Position numbers and translations under genes: made by a program. From Kordiimonas lipolytica (GTDB lineage: Bacteria > Pseudomonadota > Alphaproteobacteria > Sphingomonadales > Kordiimonadaceae): a stretch of DNA of 64,000 nt. The stretch covers positions 1-64,000 of the forward strand of contig NZ_LRUB01000030.1 in NCBI RefSeq assembly GCF_001550065.1, read 5' to 3'. The notes under the pieces were generated by a model, which saw only the letters and a program-made list of their open reading frames with translations, ran no database searches and was not told where the DNA came from. Of the stretch, positions 1 to 7,851 are shown piece by piece (position 1 is the stretch's first letter; every line of letters begins with the position of its first letter).

Positions 1-2004
1 CGCGGTGTCGAAATCGTCCACAACATCATTGCCGTGATTGTTGCCGAAGAAGAAGGTGTCCGCACCATCACCGCCGATCAGCAGGTCATTGCCAGCGCCG
101 CCGAACAGTTGGTCGATGCCGTCACCGCCGTCAACCGTGTCATCACCGGCCCCGCCAAAGAGCGTGTCGTTGCCGTCGTCGCCGCTGATGTCGTCATTAC
201 CGTTTGACGCGAAGATATTATCGTCGCCGTCACCGCCTTCGATTTCATCTTCACCGTCATCCTTGCCGGCATAGACAACATCGTTGCCGCCGCCAGAGAC
301 GATCCGGTCGTCGCCGTCGCCGCCGCCGATCACATCGTCGCCGTTGGCACCGTAAACCTGGTCGTCGCCGCTGCCTGACCAAAGACTGTTGCTGGCGCCG
401 CCGTTGGTGTTTGCCTCACCGTCGTCGAACAGACCGTCACCATCAGCATCGTGCCAGCTGCCGGCTATGACCACATCGTCACCGTCGCCGCCGTAGATTG
501 TGTCATCGCCATCGTCGCCGATACCGTCGTTGTTGAAGTCATCGCCGACAAGGAAGTCGTTGCCTGCGCCGCCGCCAACAATATCGTTGCCGCTGCCGCC
601 TGCGAAGCTGTCGTCGTCATCATCGTCAGCGCCGGCGAAGATTTCATCGTCGTCGTCGCCTCCGTCGATTGTGTCCTTGCCTGACCCGCCGGTCATGAAG
701 TCATTGCCGCCGTTGCCCTTGAGGTTGTCGTTGCCGTTACCGCCCTTGACGCGCTGTGCGGAATCGTCGCCCTCGTGGTCGTCATCCTCGTCGCCACCCT
801 CAAAGTCGTCGTCGTCCAGCTCATTATCGTCGTCGTCAAACTCGAAATATTCCGCGGACAGGTCTTCCAGGTTGGTGTTCTGAAGTGTCAGCGTTTCACC
901 GTTGCCCAACTGAATGACCACGCTTGAGCCGACCTGGCTTGATGCAGCCAGCATTTCTTCGAAGCTGCCGAAGGCGTCGCAGTCATCAAGGTCGATCCGG
1001 TCGCCTTCGGCGCCGTTGAAATCGGTCAACACGTCGGATGAGTTCGAGTCGAATTCAAACTCGTCGGCACCTGCGCCGCCCGTTACCGTATCATCGCCGT
1101 CGCCACCGTCGATTTCATCATCGCCGTTGCCGCCAGACAGGATATCGGCGCCGTCGCCGCCCTTGATCTCATCGTCGTTGTCACCGCCGTCGAGGACGTC
1201 GGCGCCGTTACCGCCTTTGATTTCGTCTTCGCCAGCACCGCCTGAAATGGTGTCGTTGCCGTTTTCACCCTTCAGTTCGTCATGGCCTTCGCCGCCGATC
1301 AACTTGTCATTGCCGTCGCCGCCCTTGATTTCATCATCGCCAAGGCCGCCGTCCAGCGTGTCGTCGCCGTCGAAGCCCCGCTGTTCATCATCGTCGTCAG
1401 AGCCAAGGATGTCGTCGTCATCTTCGTCGTCGTCCTCGTCCTCGTCCTCTTCATCTTCATCGTCTTCTTCGTCTTCCTCATCGCCTTCCTCGTCGTCGGA
1501 AGCATCGTCGTCGTCGATTTCGTCTTCAGAGTCCTCATCGTCTTCTTCGTCTTCAGAGTCGTCCGCATCTTCGGCGTCATCATCTTCTTCATCAGCAACG
1601 TCAGCAGCGGCAAAGCGGAAGGAAGAAGCATCAAGATCAGAGAGGGAAGCACCCTGGAGCGTCAGCGTGTCGCCGCCTGGCAGGGCGATAACCACGCCGC
1701 CGCCAGAGTCGCTGGAAATGGCCAGCAGATCATCAATGGAATTAATGGTTTCATATTTGCGGAGGTCGACAACATCGCCCTCGCCGGGGTTGAAATCGGT
1801 AACGACATCATTACCGCCTCCCCGGATTTTGAAGCGGTCGGCACCGCTGCCGCCAGTGAGGGTGTCGCTGCCGGAGCCGTCTTCCAGTTCATCGTTTCCT
1901 GCGCCACCCATCAGCACGTCGTTACCAGCCAGGCCTTCCAACTCATCATTGTTGGCGGTGCCTGTCAGCGTATCGTTGCCGCTTGTTCCAATAAAATCTG
2001 TCAT
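1..2004 (-). CDS. RTX-type calcium-binding repeat protein, C-terminus cut by window edge
   Basis: The minus-strand frame is open from an ATG at 2004 to base 1, giving 668 residues with no stop, so the C-terminus is missing. Most of it is glycine/aspartate-rich nonapeptides of the RTX type (GGxGxDxLx, e.g. GGAGNDELE, GGDGDDTVTGG), which in known families bind calcium in a parallel beta-roll. Two longer beta-rich units resembling serralysin-type C-terminal regions (DVVTDFNPGEGDVVDL near 1760-1810 and DVLTDFNGAEGDRIDL near 989-1037) interrupt the repeats, and a third begins at the left edge. A highly acidic Asp/Glu spacer lies at about 1390-1610. There is no classical signal peptide, which suits type I secretion. 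The leader CTGGAGAACGG just before the ATG is shared with the protease gene at 3746. Whether it is an adhesin, enzyme or S-layer protein cannot be told from this part. Confidence 0.88.
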   Translation of the reverse strand, partial: MTDFIGTSGNDTLTGTANNDELEGLAGNDVLMGGAGNDELEDGSGSDTLTGGSGADRFKIRGGGNDVVTDFNPGEGDVVDLRKYETINSIDDLLAISSDSGGGVVIALPGGDTLTLQGASLSDLDASSFRFAAADVADEEDDDAEDADDSEDEEDDEDSEDEIDDDDASDDEEGDEEDEEDDEDEEDEDEDDDEDDDDILGSDDDDEQRGFDGDDTLDGGLGDDEIKGGDGNDKLIGGEGHDELKGENGNDTISGGAGEDEIKGGNGADVLDGGDNDDEIKGGDGADILSGGNGDDEIDGGDGDDTVTGGAGADEFEFDSNSSDVLTDFNGAEGDRIDLDDCDAFGSFEEMLAASSQVGSSVVIQLGNGETLTLQNTNLEDLSAEYFEFDDDDNELDDDDFEGGDEDDDHEGDDSAQRVKGGNGNDNLKGNGGNDFMTGGSGKDTIDGGDDDDEIFAGADDDDDDSFAGGSGNDIVGGGAGNDFLVGDDFNNDGIGDDGDDTIYGGDGDDVVIAGSWHDADGDGLFDDGEANTNGGASNSLWSGSGDDQVYGANGDDVIGGGDGDDRIVSGGGNDVVYAGKDDGEDEIEGGDGDDNIFASNGNDDISGDDGNDTLFGGAGDDTVDGGDGIDQLFGGAGNDLLIGGDGADTFFFGNNHGNDVVDDFDTA

Positions 2005-2044
2005 GTCCGTTCTCCAGATGAAAAAATCAATGCGTTATCTGGTT

Positions 2045-2070
2045 AACGGGATAGGAGGAGGGTTTATTCC
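2045..2070 (-). promoter_or_regulatory. Predicted ECF-sigma promoter of the RTX gene
   Basis: Read on the minus strand, GGAAT (2070-2066) is followed after exactly 17 bases by CGTT (2048-2045). The same GGAAT-N17-CGTT arrangement precedes the sigma operon and the protease gene nearby. The -10 element ends about 40 bases before the ATG at 2004, leaving a leader of about 33 bases that contains the ribosome binding site GGAG. Confidence 0.66.
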
Positions 2071-2142
2071 ATTGAAATGAATATTTTTTTGGAAAAACTG
2101 AAAAAGCTTAGAAAATTCAGGGTTTTGAAGCCCCTGAAGGCC

Positions 2143-2946
2143 TCAATCCCAGTTGCCAGTGATGGCTTTTTCTTCGTCGCTCTGGCTAAGGGCGTCGCCT
2201 TCCATCATGGACATGATCATGCTGCCGATGGGGTCGGTTGTGGCATCAGATGCAGTGACGAACATCCCATCGTTTGCAGGGGCGACTGCATCTGTCGCGA
2301 CCACGGCCTTGATGCGCCAGCCACCGTTCTTTCTGCAGGCGATGCCATGTTGCGCGCTATTTGGCGCAGCGGTTGAAAACTCCCGGCAGAATGTCCCATC
2401 CGCAGTGCGGAAAGTGGTCAGGGGCATTGCTGCTGCCTGATCTTCAGAGCCGAAACGGACGGCCTGATGGCTGGCCGAGCTTTCAAGCGCTTGATAAAGC
2501 GGCGACTGGGGGCTTACCTGGCCCATGGCATAGTCGGTGATGCCACTGCTTTGTGGCATGCCGCCTGTGGACGTGAGGTTCCCGGCGCCAAAGCCGATGA
2601 ACAAGGCGACCGAAGCCGCAATGGCCTGCGGCACGAACGGACGCTTCCAGAAAGACCTTGAGGCCTGCTCCGGTTGTTTCAGCGTAACCAGATTGTCAGG
2701 TCTTTCGGTTTTCTGATGTGCCAGCTTGCGTGCCAGATCATCAACAAGCGCCATCGTGTCCGGGCGGGCTGCCCGCTTCGGGGTGCCTGCCAGGCTGTCA
2801 GCGAGAAGGGCATCGGCTGCTCGCATTTTGTCAAGCTGGTCCCGCAGGGCAGGGGAACGCGCCAGCTCGTCTTCGATTGCCCTGGACTTGGTCGGCGAAA
2901 GTTCGCCGTCCATGTAGGCCATCAGGTCTGTATCTTCAATCTTCAT
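2143..2946 (-). CDS. Membrane-anchored anti-sigma factor
   Basis: This 267-residue protein starts one base after the sigma factor's stop codon, so the two are almost certainly cotranscribed. The N-terminal 90 residues are cytoplasmic and resemble the anti-sigma fold (LMAYMDGELSP opening), but they lack the Cys/His zinc ligands of ZAS-type anti-sigmas. One membrane helix follows at about residues 108-128 (AIAASVALFIGFGAG). The exported C-terminal part holds two cysteines in a pattern seen in small surface-antigen-like domains (FCREF and GIACRKNGGWRI). By family knowledge it should hold the sigma factor at the membrane until an envelope signal releases it. The signal is unknown. Confidence 0.82.
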   Translation of the reverse strand: MKIEDTDLMAYMDGELSPTKSRAIEDELARSPALRDQLDKMRAADALLADSLAGTPKRAARPDTMALVDDLARKLAHQKTERPDNLVTLKQPEQASRSFWKRPFVPQAIAASVALFIGFGAGNLTSTGGMPQSSGITDYAMGQVSPQSPLYQALESSASHQAVRFGSEDQAAAMPLTTFRTADGTFCREFSTAAPNSAQHGIACRKNGGWRIKAVVATDAVAPANDGMFVTASDATTDPIGSMIMSMMEGDALSQSDEEKAITGNWD

Positions 2947-2947
2947 G

Positions 2948-3511
2948 TTATCTCTCCCGTCCTCTACCGAACGGCACCACGTTCTCGTTTTGCTGACGCG
3001 CTTTTGCGGACAGCTCCGTGAGTTTGGACCGGGCCCTGGCTAGCCTGCTCATTACCGTACCGACAGGTAGCGACAATTGATCCGCCGCTTCCCTGTATGA
3101 ATATCCTTCAACAACAACCAGCAGCAGGATTTCCCGGTGGTCCTCCTGCATCTGCGACAGAAGGGTTCCCAGTTCGGAAAGCCCGACCGCTGCTGTGGCT
3201 TGATTTTCTCCATCGATCCAGGGCTCATCCTTCGGGTTTTCCGGTTTGTCGGTTTCGCCGCGGACCTTCCGGGATCTGATTTCATCCAGCCAAAGGTTCT
3301 TTGCTATGCGAAAAAGCCATCTATCCAGATCGGTTCCCTGTGTGAACTGATCGAACTTGGTGAGGGCTCTTTCGATCGTTGAATGCAGCAGGTCTTCACC
3401 GTCATGAAGTGTCCCTGTCAGTGAGACCGCATAACGCCTCAGCCTTGGCAGCAGAGCCACCAATTCTTCACGCCATTCGTTGGCAGGGTCATGTTTCATA
3501 ACTGCGTTCAT
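2948..3511 (-). CDS. ECF-type RNA polymerase sigma factor
   Basis: About 187 residues with region 2 (DGEDLLHSTIERALTKFDQF, then LDRWLFRIAKNLWLDEIR) and region 4 (DHREILLLVVVEGYSYREAA, then PVGTVMSRLARARSKL), the minimal two-domain layout of ECF sigma factors. A TTG at 3532 is in frame, but the predicted -10 element of its own promoter lies at 3521-3524, downstream of that TTG, so translation more likely starts at ATG 3511 (nearly leaderless) or ATG 3499. The promoter matches those of the RTX and protease genes, implying autoregulation. The anti-sigma gene follows directly. Confidence 0.9.
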   Translation of the reverse strand: MNAVMKHDPANEWREELVALLPRLRRYAVSLTGTLHDGEDLLHSTIERALTKFDQFTQGTDLDRWLFRIAKNLWLDEIRSRKVRGETDKPENPKDEPWIDGENQATAAVGLSELGTLLSQMQEDHREILLLVVVEGYSYREAADQLSLPVGTVMSRLARARSKLTELSAKARQQNENVVPFGRGRER

Positions 3512-3520
3512 CACCTTGGT

Positions 3521-3546
3521 AACGGTAAGCAAGCGGAGTTTATTCC
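3521..3546 (-). promoter_or_regulatory. Predicted autoregulated ECF-sigma promoter of the sigma/anti-sigma operon
   Basis: On the minus strand GGAAT (3546-3542) and CGTT (3524-3521) are separated by 17 bases, identical in elements and spacing to the sites at 2045-2070 and 3635-3660. Transcription would begin near 3514, just before ATG 3511. Confidence 0.66.
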
Positions 3547-3634
3547 CACTTTTTTAATTTTTTTCAATTTATTATGGCACAGAAAGCGGTTTCCTGCGCG
3601 TGTGAGTGTTAATCGGGGTTTATCTACTCAGTAG

Positions 3635-3660
3635 GGAATAAAATTGTGTGCTTACGCGTT
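3635..3660 (+). promoter_or_regulatory. Predicted ECF-sigma promoter of the protease/barrel operon
   Basis: GGAAT (3635-3639) and CGTT (3657-3660) are separated by 17 bases. The sequence between shares TGCTTAC with the divergent sigma promoter. The leader to ATG 3746 is about 78 bases and contains a hairpin. Confidence 0.68.
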
Positions 3661-3692
3661 TTCTTAATAGAATGGCGTTAAACGTCACCTGA

Positions 3693-3712
3693 TACAGCGC
3701 GTTTGCGCTGTA
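3693..3712 (+). other. Perfect hairpin in the protease mRNA leader
   Basis: TACAGCGC, a GTTT loop and GCGCTGTA form an 8-bp perfect stem in the 5' leader, ending about 17 bases before the ribosome binding site (GGAGAACGG, 3733-3741). It has no T-run, so it is not a terminator. It could stabilise the mRNA or serve as a protein or operator site. Confidence 0.5.
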
Positions 3713-3745
3713 AATTCGGCCCCCAAACACCTGGAGAACGGGATA

Positions 3746-6166
3746 ATGAATTATAGGCACCTGACATTGCTGTGCGGCTTTAGCGCGCTTGTTGTGTCAC
3801 AGGTGGCTTTTGCCTTCCCCGATGTCTCCCAGATACCTGACGCGCGCCCTTCTGGGCGTACTTCCGCATATGTGGAAAGTGCCTTGTTCGCTTACTTCGG
3901 CCCTGAAGAGGATGAAGCGGAAGACCAGGCTGAAGATGAAGCCGAGGAAGAGGCCGAAGAGGAAGCTGAAGCACAAGCGGAAGCCGAGGCAGAAGCCCAG
4001 GCTGAAGCGGAAGCCGAGGCCGAGGCTGAGGCAGAAGCAGAAGAACAGGCCGAAAAAGAGGCAGAAGATCAGGCCGAAGAGGAAGCTGAGGCACAGGCAG
4101 AAGCTGAAGCAGAAGCCCAGGCAGAGGCGGAAGCTGAAGCACAGGCTGAAGAAGAGGCTGAAAAGCAGGCTGAAGAGGAAGCCGAAGATCAGGCCGAGGA
4201 GGAAGCTGAGGCACAAGCGGAAGCTGAGGCAGAAGCACAGGCTGAAGAAGAGGCTGAAAAGCAGGCTGAAGAGGAAGCCGAAGATCAGGCCGAGGAGGAA
4301 GCTGAGGCACAAGCGGAAGCTGAGGCAGAAGCCCAGGCAGAAGCGGAAGCAGAGGCACAGGCCGAAGAAGAGGCTGAAAAGCAGGCTGAAGAGGAAGCCG
4401 AAGACCAGGCCGAGGAGGAAGCTGAGGCACAAGCGGAAGCTGAGGCAGAAGCGCAGGCCGAGGCGGAAGCAGAAGCACAGGCTGAGGAAGAGGCTGAAAA
4501 GCAAGCTGAAGAGGAAGCGGAAAAACAGGCTGAGGAAGAGGCTGAAGATCGGGCTGAAGAGGAAGCAGAAAAGCAAGCTGAGGAAGAGGCCGAAGACCGG
4601 GCCGAAGAGGAAGCAGAAAAGCAGGCTGAGGAAGAGGCCGAAGACCGGGCCGAAGAGGAAGCAGAAAAACAGGCTGAAGAAGAGGCTGAAGACCGGGCCG
4701 AGGAAGAAGCGGAAGAGCGGGCAGACGAGCTTCAGGATGCAGCCGAAGAGGCGGCCGAAGAGGCAGAAGATGCTGCAGAAGACGCCGCAGAGGATGCTGA
4801 AGATGCGGCTGAGGACGCACGGGAAGCAGCCGAGGAATTCTCAAGGTTTGACGATGAAGATGACAGGGAAGACTTCAAGGAAGACGACGACCTTGATGAC
4901 GATTTTGACGACGATGATGCGGTCGAACGCCTGAACGGGGCGGAAGATCAGGACCATGATGCCCGATCTGACGCGCGGGACGATGATGACCGGGACGATG
5001 ATGACAGGGACGACCGGGTCCAGAGGCTGGGTGGCACGGAATACAGAGCCGCAGACTCCATCGTGGCGGAACGCGACATGTTTGAGATTGAAGAAGAGCT
5101 TGGCGCGGTCTTTGTCGCAGATGAAGTACTTCTGCTTGCTGAGCGGGAAGCCGCAGAGGCGATAGACCTGTCGTCCTTTGAAGATCGCAATGTGGAATAT
5201 CTGGCAGGCCTCGACATGGTGCTTGTGCGCGCAAGCAGGTCTGGTGCCCCGGAACTGCAGCGCGACATTGATGATTTGACGGCGGCGCTTGAAAGCGGCG
5301 TTGTTGACCGCAACCACCTTTATGTGTCTGAAACTTCTGTTAGCCCGGACGGCGCAGCATCTTCCCCTGCCAGTATGGCCAAAGCGCTGGGCTTTGACGC
5401 CTATGCCGTTCCAGGCCTGGTGATTGGGCTGATCGATACGGCGGTCGACACCAGCCATCCATTGTTCCCGGCAGATACGATCGTCGTCCGGGACTTCGTC
5501 AGCTACGATGCGCCGCGGCCGCAAGAGCACGGTACGGCAGTGGCCAGTATCCTGATTGGCCAAGGACAGCAAAACCCATTCGGACTTCTCCCGGGGGCGA
5601 CCCTATATTCAGCAAGTGTTTTCCTCGAAACCGGCAAGGGGCACAAGGTTGCAACCGCAGAAAGCCTAGTGCGGGCGCTTGACTGGATGCTGCAGAATGA
5701 GGTTGCTGTGGTGAATATGAGCCTGTCCGGCCCACGGAACCAGCTTTTGGAAATTGCTGTCCGCCGGTCGATCGAACGGGGCATGACAATTGTTGCCGCC
5801 GTTGGTAACGCGGGCCCGGGGGCGGCGCCACTCTATCCCGCCGCTATTGAGCCGGTCGTGGCCGTCACGGCCGTTGACGGTGAAGGCCGCGTGTTCCTGC
5901 GCGCCAACAGGGGCCAGCACGTAGACCTGTCCGCACCGGGTGTGGCAGTCTTTACCGGCGATCCAGCAGGTAAGTACAAGTCCAACACAGGCACTTCGAT
6001 CGCGTCGCCATTTGTGGCGGCCATGCTGGCCCGGCTGGCGTCGGAAGAATATCAGGGCGAAGTCAACACAGCATTTGAGGCTATCAAGGCCCAGGCCACA
6101 GACCTTGGCAAGCCGGGATTTGATGAAGTCTATGGCTATGGTCTTGCCAGAACACACTCAGAATAA
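3746..6166 (+). CDS. Secreted subtilisin-like (S8) serine protease with long Glu/Ala tetrad repeat
   Basis: The 806-residue protein starts with a signal peptide (cleavage about residue 23, AFA-F). Residues 54-364 are an almost uninterrupted xxAE tetrad repeat (EEAEKQAEEEAEDQAEEEAE type), which should form a long charged helix. A very Asp-rich stretch follows (about 365-430), then a linker and the peptidase S8 domain from about 548. All three catalytic motifs are present: Asp564 in LIDTAVDTSHP, His595 in EHGTAVAS and Ser751 in GTSIASP. A barrel protein gene follows 37 bases downstream. The upstream promoter matches that of the adjacent ECF sigma gene. Acidic runs here and in the RTX protein suggest calcium-rich surface chemistry, an inference. 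Substrate unknown. Confidence 0.9.
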   Translation: MNYRHLTLLCGFSALVVSQVAFAFPDVSQIPDARPSGRTSAYVESALFAYFGPEEDEAEDQAEDEAEEEAEEEAEAQAEAEAEAQAEAEAEAEAEAEAEEQAEKEAEDQAEEEAEAQAEAEAEAQAEAEAEAQAEEEAEKQAEEEAEDQAEEEAEAQAEAEAEAQAEEEAEKQAEEEAEDQAEEEAEAQAEAEAEAQAEAEAEAQAEEEAEKQAEEEAEDQAEEEAEAQAEAEAEAQAEAEAEAQAEEEAEKQAEEEAEKQAEEEAEDRAEEEAEKQAEEEAEDRAEEEAEKQAEEEAEDRAEEEAEKQAEEEAEDRAEEEAEERADELQDAAEEAAEEAEDAAEDAAEDAEDAAEDAREAAEEFSRFDDEDDREDFKEDDDLDDDFDDDDAVERLNGAEDQDHDARSDARDDDDRDDDDRDDRVQRLGGTEYRAADSIVAERDMFEIEEELGAVFVADEVLLLAEREAAEAIDLSSFEDRNVEYLAGLDMVLVRASRSGAPELQRDIDDLTAALESGVVDRNHLYVSETSVSPDGAASSPASMAKALGFDAYAVPGLVIGLIDTAVDTSHPLFPADTIVVRDFVSYDAPRPQEHGTAVASILIGQGQQNPFGLLPGATLYSASVFLETGKGHKVATAESLVRALDWMLQNEVAVVNMSLSGPRNQLLEIAVRRSIERGMTIVAAVGNAGPGAAPLYPAAIEPVVAVTAVDGEGRVFLRANRGQHVDLSAPGVAVFTGDPAGKYKSNTGTSIASPFVAAMLARLASEEYQGEVNTAFEAIKAQATDLGKPGFDEVYGYGLARTHSE
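3905..4837 (+). repeat. In-gene tetrad/octad repeat array
   Basis: Coding repeat of about 311 residues in four-residue steps (12 bp), most often paired into 24-bp units. Longer near-identical blocks recur at about 4145, 4241, 4361 and 4481, that is at 96- or 120-bp intervals. A 48-bp block ending in CGGGCC recurs about four times from 4555 to 4700. Such arrays expand and contract by recombination, so repeat number may vary between strains. Confidence 0.9.
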
Positions 6167-6203
6167 GAACACATTCAGATTAGAGGGGTTACAGGGAACA
6201 ATT

Positions 6204-7124
6204 ATGTGGAACGCGCGTGAAGTCGCACAGTGGGCTGTGCTTGCAGGGGCTTGTTCGTTGGTGATTGCCGGTGCAGCGAAGGCGGACAGTGGCCTGGAAC
6301 TCGACCTGGAGTTCGGCGCCGAATATAACGACAACGTCACCATTGATTCCATCGATAGCACCAGCCGTCAGGGCGACAGCCTGTTGCGCATCAGTGGCGC
6401 AATCGGCGCACAGGTGTTTGAGAAAGGCGATACAAGTTTCAGCGGTCGCTATAGCTTCTTTCAAAGCATCTATCAGGACCTTTCGAACTTCGATCTGCAG
6501 ATCCACGGCCTGTCCGCCCGCCTGAAAAGCAAAGTGGGCAAGGTGAATGTGGGCGGCAGCTACCGGTATGACCATATCCGGCTGGACGGTGCAGCATTTC
6601 TGGATGTCCATTCGGTGGGGCCCGATATCGGGCTTTTGGTTGCCAAGAAAACCTATCTTACCGCCAGTTACCAGTTTCGGCAGCAGACCTTCGCAGACCC
6701 ATTGCGGTCAGAACGGAACGCTGACCGGCACAGCGCCGATGCCAAGGTTTATTTCCTGCTGGGCGACGGCAAGAACATCACAACGGGCTACCGCATTAGT
6801 CGACAGACCGCCGAAATCGACAGCTTGTCCTACTGGGGGCATAGCTTTGATGCAGGCTACAAGCATCCGTTCAAGCTTGGCAGCAAGGAAGCCACCTTCA
6901 GGCTTCGCTATCAGTACCGCCAAAGGGACTATTCCGGTTTTGACGCGGCGATTGGCGATGAACGGCAGGACAAGCGCCATACTGCCAGGGTCAGTCTTGA
7001 AGTTCCCCTGACTGAAAGGCTGGAGCTCGGGGCTGAATATAAATATGTGTCTTCGATATCCAACCTGCCGGTCGCTGACTATACAGGCAATTCGGTGCGG
7101 GCGTCCCTGAGCTGGTCCTTCTAG
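6204..7124 (+). CDS. Predicted outer-membrane beta-barrel protein
   Basis: The 306-residue product begins at ATG 6204, preceded by GAGGGG; a longer in-frame opening from 5940 overlaps the protease gene in another frame and is not used. An N-terminal signal peptide (to about residue 28, AKA-D) is followed by many alternating amphipathic strands, such as TSFSGRYSFFQSIYQDL and FRLRYQYRQRDYSGF, and the chain ends in Phe (LSWSF), the terminal signature of many outer-membrane proteins. It lies 37 bases after the protease in the same operon, so it may anchor, export or act alongside it. The exact family is uncertain; porin-like or surface-lipoprotein-assembly-type barrels are candidates. Confidence 0.78.
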   Translation: MWNAREVAQWAVLAGACSLVIAGAAKADSGLELDLEFGAEYNDNVTIDSIDSTSRQGDSLLRISGAIGAQVFEKGDTSFSGRYSFFQSIYQDLSNFDLQIHGLSARLKSKVGKVNVGGSYRYDHIRLDGAAFLDVHSVGPDIGLLVAKKTYLTASYQFRQQTFADPLRSERNADRHSADAKVYFLLGDGKNITTGYRISRQTAEIDSLSYWGHSFDAGYKHPFKLGSKEATFRLRYQYRQRDYSGFDAAIGDERQDKRHTARVSLEVPLTERLELGAEYKYVSSISNLPVADYTGNSVRASLSWSF

Positions 7125-7171
7125 GGCTTATGCCTTGCGCAAGCGAAGCGCTCTCCCTGTCTCTGTCTCTG

Positions 7172-7828
7172 TTATAATCTGGTGCAACGCCACCTGGCGG
7201 CTTTTGCCGGCGGCACGATTTTCTGGATCGCGAACCGCGACAGGAAAATCAGGCTGGTGATGAGGTGCTGCCGGTCAAATCCGGCTCTTTCTATGCCCTT
7301 GATTGAAGCGATATTGTCTGGATGGCAAGTAATGACAGCCCGGTCGTGCCCAAGCGCGGCCAGCGTCTTGCAACCATACTGCAAAACGGTTGGATAAAGC
7401 TTTCTGCCGCGTGCTTCGGCGGCTGTCCAGCAATGGGTGAATAGCGGTGTCTCAGGGGCTTCACTGAGCAAGGTCTTGTAGCGGCTTTCAAACTGGATAC
7501 AAGAATAGTGCAAAACCGCCTCGCCCGTGCCCACCACCACAAACATCAGGTCATTCTGGCGCAGCCCATCCGCATAATGCCTGTTTTCTTCCGTCAGCAC
7601 CTGGCCCACGAGCGCTTTGATGGCCGGGTCCTGGATGGTGTGGCGGTTGATCTCCACTAGAGTACCAATTTCTGGTGTGATGTCCTTGTCTGCGACCGTA
7701 TCTGTCAGCAGGGTGTCGAACACCAGATCCTTGTCGATCCGCACAAGGCGGCTGAACAGGAACCGAAAGAACCCGAAAGGGCCCCGCGTTTTCCAGATGC
7801 CGGTCAGGCGTTCAAGGATATAGCCCAT
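7172..7828 (-). CDS. GNAT-like N-acetyltransferase domain protein
   Basis: This 218-residue protein shows a weak GNAT-type layout: a central strand with FVVVGTGEAVLHY and a C-terminal pattern HPDNIASIKGIERAGF, which resembles the acceptor-side end of GNAT enzymes (N..S...E..GF). The acetyl-CoA loop is not clear, so activity is uncertain. It follows the FemAB/CelD-like gene by 23 bases with GGAGG 10 bases before its ATG, and both probably belong to one operon with the deacetylase upstream. A role in modifying a sugar or cell-surface polymer is inferred from that context. Confidence 0.6.
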   Translation of the reverse strand: MGYILERLTGIWKTRGPFGFFRFLFSRLVRIDKDLVFDTLLTDTVADKDITPEIGTLVEINRHTIQDPAIKALVGQVLTEENRHYADGLRQNDLMFVVVGTGEAVLHYSCIQFESRYKTLLSEAPETPLFTHCWTAAEARGRKLYPTVLQYGCKTLAALGHDRAVITCHPDNIASIKGIERAGFDRQHLITSLIFLSRFAIQKIVPPAKAARWRCTRL

Positions 7829-7851
7829 TGCCGTGACGCCTCCTTCAGCCG

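Noticed and set aside
914..2080. Long plus-strand Ser/Pro-rich frame of 388 residues across the RTX gene
   Set aside because: It is the antisense shadow of GD-rich RTX repeats on the minus strand; its composition is nearly all Ser, Pro and Ala and it has no binding site.
2948..3532. TTG 3532 as the start of the sigma factor
   Set aside because: The predicted -10 element at 3521-3524 lies inside those first codons, so that start would not be in the transcript.
3780..4844. Minus-strand frame of 354 Leu/Pro-rich residues
   Set aside because: It is an antisense shadow of the same repeat, with no recognisable domain.
3789..4934. Plus-strand frame of 381 Arg/Lys-rich residues inside the protease gene
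   Set aside because: It is a frame-shifted reading of the Glu/Ala repeat; the protease frame has a signal peptide and an intact catalytic triad.
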